From assembly GCA_037039685.1 (NCBI GenBank), contig JAWNGF010000011.1:124001-188000 (forward strand): DNA of 64,000 bases. The letters are read 5' to 3'. A program made the translations under genes and the position numbers. Below the pieces are notes generated by a model. The model searched no databases. It had not been told where the DNA came from and worked only from the letters and a program-made list of their open reading frames with translations. The stretch's first letter is position 1. The number at the start of each line of letters is the position of its first letter. Below are positions 56,244-64,000 of the stretch, in pieces. This DNA is from Ceratobasidium sp. AG-K (Eukaryota > Basidiomycota > Agaricomycetes > Cantharellales > Ceratobasidiaceae).

Positions 56244-59200
56244 TTACATGGATGTATCATAGCACCCGTGCCACCGATCTCCTAGTAGCGTGGTGTGGGT
56301 GACGCGGGTGGTACTGCGAGCATTGGAGACAAGGGGATTAGAGCGTGAAGGGAACCAGAACCCGTCGCGCAGGTCGGACGGCACCCAGAACAACCGTTGC
56401 GATTGTGAGTTGGTCAGCCAGCCCTCACCATCTATGGACCAACCGTCGAATGGTGCAGCGTCAGGTCGGGTGGCGGCTGCCACGTCCCAGAACCGAATGG
56501 TGCTATCAGCCGAGCCAGAGATGATACGTGCGCCGTCGGGAGAGAACGCGACAGACTCAATGTTCTGGGTGTGACCCTTGAGTGGACCAACCACGACCTC
56601 GCCGCTCTGCACGTCCCACACGCGCACCGTTCGATCATCAGAGCCAGAAACGACGCGCGTCCCATCGGGCGAGAATGCGACGGACCAGACGATGTCAGTA
56701 TGACCTGTAAACGGACCATGCAGCACCGCACCGTCACCCACGTCCAACACCAGGATGGTGTTGTCGTCCGAGCCAGACACGACACGCGTCCCATCAGGTG
56801 AAAATGCCACGCAGTTGACATCTTTGGTGTGAGCGTTGGACACCCAGAGGCAAGTACCGCCATTGGCGTCCCACATTCGGGCAGTGGCGTCGTACGAGCC
56901 AGAGACGATGCGAGTGCCGTTGGGTGAGAACGCGACGGATCTGACTAGGCTAGTGTGGCCTCTGAAGGGCTTGGCGACCGATTTCCCAGTCTGCGAGTCC
57001 CACAATTGAATGGTTTCGTCACCGGAACCGGATGCAATTTGGCTGCCATCGGGCGAAAAGGCAACCGAAGTGACCCAGTTGGTGTGGCCCTCGAACGGAC
57101 CAGCAATCAAGGCACCGGTGGACGCGTTCCATGTGCGCAGGGTGGAATCACCAGAGCCAGACACGATGCGTACTCCGTCGGGCGAGAATGCCACCGAGCG
57201 GACTGTTCCGCTGTGCCCTTTGAGCGGACCAACGACCAGTGTGCCATTGTGTGCGTCCCAAACGCAGATCGTATTGTCCTCCGAGCCAGATGCAACGCGT
57301 GTGCCGTCGGGTGACATGGCAACAGAGGAGATCTCGCCGGAATGACCCAGCGGCTCGGTAGCGCCTGCTGTCCTGTGGCGCACATCCCAGACCCGGATTG
57401 TGCAGTCGTCAGACCCGGATAGGATGCGTGTGCCGTCTGTGGTGAAGAGCACCGCCCTAATCACGTTGCCATGTCCCTCGAATGGTCCAGCGAGCAGCTT
57501 CCCGCTCCCAGCTTCCCACACACGAATTGTATCATCCCACGAACCGGACACGACCTGGCTGCCATTGGGTGAAAACGAAACGGACAAGACACTACTGGTA
57601 TGACCCTCGAATGGACCGGCCAGCGGCACACCACTCGCCATGTCCCACACTCGAAACGTGCGATCATCCGAGCCAGACGCCAGACGCGACCCATCAGAGG
57701 AATACGCAACGGAGCGCACCGGCCCGCTATGCCCTTCCATCGGTCCCAGAGCTGCCACGCCCGTCCGCCAGTTCCAGACTCGGATCGTACAGTCTGCTGA
57801 GCCAGACGCAATATGATTTCCATCGGGCGAAAACGCCACTGACCACACTGCACCCTGATGTCCTTCGTGAGCGTCACCAATCATAGCGCCTGTGTGCGCA
57901 TCCCACATCCGGATAGTGCGGTCACCGGAGCCAGAAGCGAGGCGAGTGCCGTCGGGCGAGAATGCAACTGAGTTGACGCCCGAGGTATGGCCGCGAAGTG
58001 GTCCGACAACCAAGTCGCCGTTGTGCGCGTCCCAAACCCGAATAGTACGGTCATCCGAGCCAGAAGCGATGCGGGAGTTGTCTGGGGAGAACGCGACCGA
58101 CCAGACGGCCTGCTCATGACCTTCCAGAGGTCCCAGGATACGAGCGCCGCTGGACACGTCCCACACGCTCACTTCATTGTTGTACGAGCCAGAGGCGACA
58201 CGCCTGCCGTCGCTCGATCGGGCAATGCTATAAACTTGGCTCCCAACGTCCCAGGTCGCAAGCGCAGAATTTCCCCTTCCCTCGGTCGCTGCACCCTCAA
58301 TCTCCATCAGACCTCGTGTCCGCTGCCAGTAGGTTGTCCGCACGTGGCTTTCCTTGGATGTGAAGGGTAGTGCAGAAATGTAGATATGCGGTGTTGAGAG
58401 CGAGATGGGATTGCTCGTAAATGATGTGACAAAGTTGCGCGCGTCATAGGTCAAGTCTCGGAGCTCGGTCCATTCGTCTTCCGTCTAGGTTGCGTGAGTA
58501 GATGGCTATAGCATGAGGCATATGGACACTTACCGGAAGCCAGACAAGTGCCTGACCAAGCACGACTTCGCCATGACCGATCCGGCCTTTGAGGTTCAGC
58601 ACCTCCATCCAGAACAGTAGATGCTGCTGCAAGAACCTTTCTAGGAGTGAAAGCAATGTGGGCGAGGGTGGGCCTTTTGTGAGATGGTCACCCCAGTATC
58701 TGCACGAGTAGAAAAGCCCAGTGGAGATTGCCTTTTCGACTCGGGTTTGAAGGTCCGGCACCTCCTTGTCAAGCGCGTACGACGATTCCAAGTCGCATAT
58801 GTTGAACTTCAGTGACCGGCCCATTAGCTTGAAGCAGCATTCCGCAAGGGAAGAGTTGTGAACAACTTCATTACAATGAAACCGTCCTGAACGTTCCTGG
58901 GCAAGTAGAAAGTCGGGAAACGATGCGTGGAGAGCGGATACTGCACTGCTGATTTCCGACACATGCAGCACAGATTGTAGGGGCTGTATCATAACCCTGA
59001 TCTTTTCTTCGCCTGGCGCACGCAGAATCTCGGCCAGAGCCGATATCGTCAATGACTCCCTTGCGCAGATCACCGTCCTGAGCACTTCCTGCCTTGCAGC
59101 AATCTCTGTTGGTTCATATATCTTCTCGTCCAAGGCATTCGCTAGGATCACCATGTACAGGTTGTCAATATCTTCGTAGCTCTTATGCTTTTGGCTTGGC

Positions 59201-60923
59201 TGTAGCTCCAGTACCACCTGAAGTCGTCCTCTTCGGTCCACAACACCTCTCTCCGGCAGTATATATCGGACTGTGGTCGCCGCAAAGATAAAGAGGTTGC
59301 CAGCCCGAGCGGCCAGTTGATCGATTTCGGAGGGGGAGACGTTGATGGATGCCAGCGCTTCGGTAAGGTAGAGCTTGATATCTGCTTGCACGAGTGACTT
59401 TTCGATATCGTGTAACCGCAGAATCGATCGCGAAGCTCCAGTGCCAGCCGACATGCTTTCGGATATGGTAGGTTCAGGCCGGCTCGCAATAAAGAACTTG
59501 ATGGGGAGGTTGGCTGCGTATCGGATCAGCGTGTCAAGCACGGTTCTTGTCCCGGCCTCATCGGCACACTCGTCCAGCGCGTCGATCACGACTATAACGT
59601 CCTTCGGCATTGCCTGGTTGATCTTGTCAAACGGCTCAGAAATAAGATGCTTGAACTGAGCACCAATGTTTCGCTTTGAGGCGTCCGAGTAGCTTTTGAG
59701 CGCTTTGACCAGCTCCTGTCGGTATAGGATCGAGTGTTGAGCCAGCTGATACGCGATCGTTGGTACGATTCTGTTGACATCTTTGCAGTCGGCCGAGTTG
59801 CGCGAGCAGAAGAAACTGGCGGCGAGCAGTTTATCCCTCTGAAGCATCTCGCATAGAGTGTAGGCGATCGTAGTCTTGCCTGTGCCAGCCATGCCGTTCA
59901 GCCAGAAGATCTTGGCCGTATCGCCTCCGCGCGTCCAGTCCCGAGTGGTATTCAGTAGATCCACCCGGGTACCTTGTGTACACTCGACTCGCTTTGTAGC
60001 CGAGGTGGGGAGTGCTGCGTCGTGATAGGCGTCGTACACCGGAGAGAGCTCTTTCACAGTAGTATCCTGCGAACCCGGTACGTTCTCATTCTACTGCATG
60101 GAACATAAGATTGTACCTACCATATCTCGCTCCTTTAACTCGTCCCGCAAGCTCAGTAGTATATCCGTCTACGATTCGCTTGAGTTTCCGGTCGTAATGG
60201 TGTTATATTGCGTACCTGCAATTGTTGGAACAGCGCTCCAATCCTACGGTAGCATTTCAGCACTAGCTCTTCGTCTTCCTTTGCCGTGGTCAACCGACTA
60301 ATCTGTGATCGCTCCTGTTGCACTTTGATCAACCCCGTTTGTTCATCAATCGCCCTAAGACAGCAATCAATCAACTTGCATCGCAAAACAAATCGCTTCA
60401 CGTACCGCGCAACGTTGACAATCGAGTATGGTCCATTGTGTGGCTTCAGATCCACAGCGTGTTTCTGGAGCATCGTCGCCAAGTTCGTCAGATCTGACGC
60501 CAGCTCATCATATGCTTGACGGTTTTGACCCTCAACCTATTGTATGACCGTTAGATCCGCGAGATAAATTGAGGTTGAGGTATCACTACATACCTCGGAG
60601 TGAATGATACACTCGAGCAACGCTCCGACGGCCATCTGTAACGGAGGCAGCTCTGTCAGACTGTCTCTCAGTCCTCCTAGCACCGTCTTGAGTACGCTCA
60701 TGGCGGGGCTCGTCTCAACTTGTGGTGCTTGAGGAACGCGTGATGTTGCAGGCAGAAGCCTGATGCTCGGAGTCGGGGCGGCTTGGTTTGATATAATCTC
60801 AGTTGGTACAGGGTTATCATGCACAGGTGAGGATAAAGGCGATGGATCGGATATAGCACGCAGCCTTGTCCCAGGGAGGCAACGGTGAATAAAATCGGGC
60901 AACCATCGTTTCGGTCCCGACAT
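56244..60923 (-). CDS. NACHT-WD40 STAND protein (HET-E-like)
   Basis: About 1480 residues. ATG at 60923; intron at 60600-60543; further short introns between 60221 and 60093 whose exact ends I could not fix; intron 58533-58485. N-terminal helical region, then NACHT: Walker A NGMAGTGKTT, Walker B DVIVVIDALDECAD, sensor region FFIASRPEP. Then the helical arm and 14 WD40 repeats of 42-43 residues, most starting VxSVAFSPDGTRIVSGS and ending RxWDxxxG...GPxxGHT, enough for two seven-bladed propellers. The C-terminus is SQRLFWVPSDLRDGFWF. Proteins of this build are NLR-like signal sensors; HET-E of Podospora controls allorecognition through its WD40 repeats. Ligand and effector here are unknown. The reading frame is open in both large exons. 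Confidence 0.9.
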
Positions 60924-62255
60924 TGCAGCCTAGGCGGTCGATCCAGTGGGAACTGAGGGGGGGAGGTGGTCTACCCAGTTGGCTCGTATAAATCACCTGC
61001 TGCATGTTTTCAGGGTGGGAGACATGAGGCTGAGCCTCGAACACGTGTTAGTCGAGTGCTCCAAGCTTGGCCGTCGGAGGTATCGGACATAAGCATAAAG
61101 CATAGCACCAGCACAGGCACCTTATGTGAGCTCGCAAGGGTATGTAGGAAGTACGACAATATGGCTGGAAGACTGCATATTGCTGGCGTTATAAAATAAA
61201 AGCCGCCGATCCATGATAACATATAACTGCTTGACCGCACTTCGACCACTCACTCTGGTCGTACTATCAGAGTGTGGAGAGGGGGGTGATACGGATTCAG
61301 CCATGTATCAAGGTTGATAGGAAGCCATATTACACATACAATCCTCGAAAATCTGGGCTGCTGCATATCCTCACGGTCAAGACTTGGTTGTACCACGATT
61401 CGGTCCTTGCCTGGGCCTGGAACCGTCAAATTGCTACACGGCGTTACTGTAACAGCGGACATGGTTGACCAGATAATGCTGTCGCCGGTGTGCATGCAAT
61501 GGCTCTAAAAAAGGGCTTGTCTCATGTACTTGTATATAGTAATAGTCAGTAGGTATCGCCAAATCGATCAACCAGTTGGGACCGCACGGGAGCTAGCGAC
61601 ACCGCCATCCTGAAGCGGTGCGACGCCCAGGCCTTTGTTCACGACTCGCTTGAGTTTCACGGTGCATACTTTAGTACTATGGCCATGGGGGAGACTATGA
61701 TGGCCAGGTGGTAGCTTCAACCTCAAACCGTCAGAAGCACAGCCTGGCTAAATCAATCGATTACTGAATGCCATCACCGGTTCGGAGGCGGTTGCAAAGG
61801 ACCGGGTCGTGACCGAGCTGCTTTTACTCACACCAAAACGCAAATATGAGTTCTTCAGGCTCACCTTCATATCATGACATCGTTTTGAGTATTGTTAGTG
61901 GCGCATATATATCCTGTATATATATATCTATGAGTTTCAGGCTTAATAGCCCAGAAGGTATGGAAGCAAATTGACTAGGGACACCCGGGACCAAGGAATG
62001 TGTACGCTCACCAAAGTCTGTTTGTCAAAACGCTCATAGACTTCGAGGTCGAGCATGTATTCTCTTCTAGAACTTTGTTAGGCTGAATGGATATGAAACC
62101 TACAAGATGGTCAAGGTGAATGGAATTTGTAAGAATGTGTTTGTTTCAACGCCCTTAAGGGTACTTATATGCGCTGGGCTCGCATACCAGAGTGGTAAAA
62201 TTGGCATTCACCCTTGAGTAAAGACTACGACGCACAGCGAGTCCCTCCATGAACA
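60924..62255. other. Intergenic
   Basis: Upstream of the NACHT-WD40 gene. TA-rich short repeat ATATATAT near 61908-61930. No gene supported. Confidence 0.5.
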
Positions 62256-62523
62256 TGTTGCGATATGCGCAGTGCCGGGCTAGATAATCGTGTATCTCAG
62301 CTCGTGCTACTTGAGAGTAGAGAACTTGTATATATATACCTAGATAATCGTGTATCTACAGGTAATATAAGTAATAGAAAATGAAAAGAAACATCTAAAC
62401 TATACCTCAGCTCGTGCTACTTGAGAGTAGAGAACTGAGGAAAACTTTCTCCGAAGCTCGAGACCATGTGGAACGCAATCACGTGATGCGCATATATCTA
62501 CGTATAAGACTGTATATTCAACA
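62256..62523 (-). repeat. 3' LTR of copia copy 2
   Basis: 268 bp, no difference found from either LTR of copy 1. Confidence 0.92.
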
Positions 62524-62561
62524 CGCCCACTCAGGATTAGACGAAAAATGAAAAGAAATTT

Positions 62562-64000
62562 TCAAAACATTCCCATCCCAGCAATGAAGCCGGGGAATTT
62601 GACGCGTCCGAGTGGTTTGGTAAGCGCATCGGCGACCTGTTGGTCGGTCGGAATAAATTTGAGATCGACCTCGCGAAGAGCGATCACTTCTCGAATGAAA
62701 TGATGTTTGACTCGTATATGCTTCGTATTTTGATGATTTACGGGGTTTTTGGCCAATGCGATACTCAATTGATTGTCGGTAAGCAAGGTTGTCGGACCTT
62801 TGGACAAAAATCCGAGTTCATCAAGGAATTGACGAAGCCAAATCAATTGGCGGGCGGCGCTCGCAGCGGCGACGTATTCGGCCTCGGTACTCGATAAGGA
62901 AACTGTTGGTTGCTTACGGGATGACCAAGCGACACTCCCTCCGGCACGTTGGAAGATCCAGCCGGTAGTCGATCGGCTTGTATTCGGATCGCCAGCGTAG
63001 TCAGAGTCAACGTATCCGATCGGGTCGGACGATTTTGATTGTTCAAATACGATCCCGAGTGCCTTCGTGCCTTGTAGGTACCGCAAAACTCGCTTGAAAG
63101 CTGACCAATGCTCGTCGCCAGGATTAGCGGCGTGTTGGGCAAGCAAACCGGTCGCGAAAGCGATATCGGGACGGGTCGAAATCATCGCATACATGAGCGA
63201 TCCGACACCACGCTGATAAAGCGTTCGATTGACAGTAGGAGCATCGAGTTTGGGCAGGTTTGGGGTCTCTGCCATTGGCGTGTCCCACGGTTTGGCCTCG
63301 GTCATGCTGAATCGAGCTAGTATATCGCTAATATATCGCTTTTGACAAATCTTGAGTGTGCCAGCTTCGCGATTTCGCTCGATTTCGACACCAACGAATA
63401 TGCGTGCCTCGCCTAGATCGACAATATCGAATGATTTGCGCATTTTCGACTTGATTTCCTCCAGAAATGAAAGAGGTTTACCAGCGAGTAGCATGTCGTC
63501 CACATGAGCTAAAATTATCGCCAAGTTATCGCCATCGCGTTGAATGAATACGGCGTGATCGCTTTCGGTCCGTGTGAATCCGATCGCCTCAAGAACCTCT
63601 TTAAGTTGAAGGTAAAACGCTCGGGCGGCTTGTTTCAGACCGTATAACGCCTTAACGAGTTGCCAGACATGATTGCCTTCGGCAAACCCCTCGGGTTGCT
63701 CCATATAGAGCTCCTCCTCGACAACGCCATGCAGGAACGCAGTCTTGATGTCGAGTTGAAGTAACTCGAGGTCTTCACTCGCGACGATGCTGAAAAGCAC
63801 CCTATATGCGTCCGATGCGGCTACTGGCGACGATATCTCGACATAATCGACACCTGGAGCCTGCAGGAATCCCTTGGCGACGAGTCTAGCCTTGTACTTG
63901 AGGATTTCGCCATCGACATCGCGCTTGTATGCATACACCCATCGACATTTGATAACTCGCTTGTGGCTCGGTCTATCGGCCGGTTTCCAAACTTTGTGCT
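62562..64000 (-). CDS. Copia polyprotein C-terminal part (RT-RNase H), partial
   Basis: Reverse transcriptase from CRWVYAYKRDVDGEILKYKA through LDIKTAFLHG, HVDDMLLAG and RNase H (YVDSDYAGD, SSTEAEYVAAASA) to the stop at 62562. No interruption: the site of the TGA in copy 1 is CAA here. It differs from copy 1 at roughly fifteen codons, nearly all explained by CpG transitions. The N-terminal Gag, protease and integrase lie outside the window, so whether this copy is intact cannot be judged. Confidence 0.92.
   Translation of the reverse strand, partial: HKVWKPADRPSHKRVIKCRWVYAYKRDVDGEILKYKARLVAKGFLQAPGVDYVEISSPVAASDAYRVLFSIVASEDLELLQLDIKTAFLHGVVEEELYMEQPEGFAEGNHVWQLVKALYGLKQAARAFYLQLKEVLEAIGFTRTESDHAVFIQRDGDNLAIILAHVDDMLLAGKPLSFLEEIKSKMRKSFDIVDLGEARIFVGVEIERNREAGTLKICQKRYISDILARFSMTEAKPWDTPMAETPNLPKLDAPTVNRTLYQRGVGSLMYAMISTRPDIAFATGLLAQHAANPGDEHWSAFKRVLRYLQGTKALGIVFEQSKSSDPIGYVDSDYAGDPNTSRSTTGWIFQRAGGSVAWSSRKQPTVSLSSTEAEYVAAASAARQLIWLRQFLDELGFLSKGPTTLLTDNQLSIALAKNPVNHQNTKHIRVKHHFIREVIALREVDLKFIPTDQQVADALTKPLGRVKFPGFIAGMGMF

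Larger units (their letters stand above)
62256..64000 (-). mobile_element. Ty1/copia LTR retrotransposon, copy 2, cut by window end
   Basis: Same element as 25543-30449 in the opposite orientation: 3' LTR at 62256-62523, then the C-terminal third of the polyprotein. The outer 5 bases at the LTR end are GAACA (62251-62255); the other flank is outside the window. Confidence 0.93.

Noticed and set aside
61900..61935. TA-rich run considered as an origin or centromere-like feature
   Set aside because: Only a short ATATAT run; nothing else supports it.

Overview
This is a fungal nuclear window, almost certainly from an Agaricomycete and most like Rhizoctonia/Ceratobasidium. The evidence is many 48-65 bp GT-AG introns, a CBM1-tagged GH7 cellobiohydrolase, F-box, DUF7330-like and DUF6535-like genes, a NACHT-WD40 STAND protein, a chromodomain Ty3/gypsy element and a Ty1/copia element. 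Species is inference only.

Layout. 0-13.3 kb: decayed short-chain dehydrogenase, GH7 cellulase with a one-base frameshift, broken phosphatidylserine-decarboxylase-family gene (the PsiD-like type), SAM methyltransferase (-), DUF7330-like gene, F-box gene. 13.4-32.2 kb: one nested transposon. It has CACTG...CAGTG inverted termini and an ATC target duplication, and carries a tnp2-type transposase (-) and a divergent gene of unknown function (+). An intact-looking 6.9-kb gypsy element sits in a transposase intron and a 4.9-kb copia element sits in an exon of the second gene. 32.2-44 kb: a second F-box gene (damaged), two related fold-back elements, four two-exon BTB/POZ paralogs plus a relic, a second DUF7330-like gene and a small beta-trefoil-like gene. 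44-53 kb: a 4-kb stretch without a supported gene, a large DUF6535-type membrane protein gene, and an initiator tRNA-Met gene with an intron. 54-61 kb: a NACHT plus 14-WD40 gene (-) and a tandem WD40-only pseudogene copy. 62.3-64 kb: a second copia copy running off the window.

The most informative part is the nested transposon. Without its passengers the CACTA-type element is about 6.9 kb with two divergent genes. The gypsy element carries a self-priming primer-binding site (the predicted 5' end of its RNA is complementary to the base run just after the LTR) and two candidate -1 slippery heptamers. The copia primer site is complementary to 14 bases of the spliced anticodon arm of the initiator tRNA-Met gene found at 53 kb. 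Every difference I checked between the gypsy LTRs, and between the two copia copies, is a CpG transition, which suggests cytosine methylation and deamination of these elements. F-box and DUF7330-like families each occur once on either side of the nested transposon.
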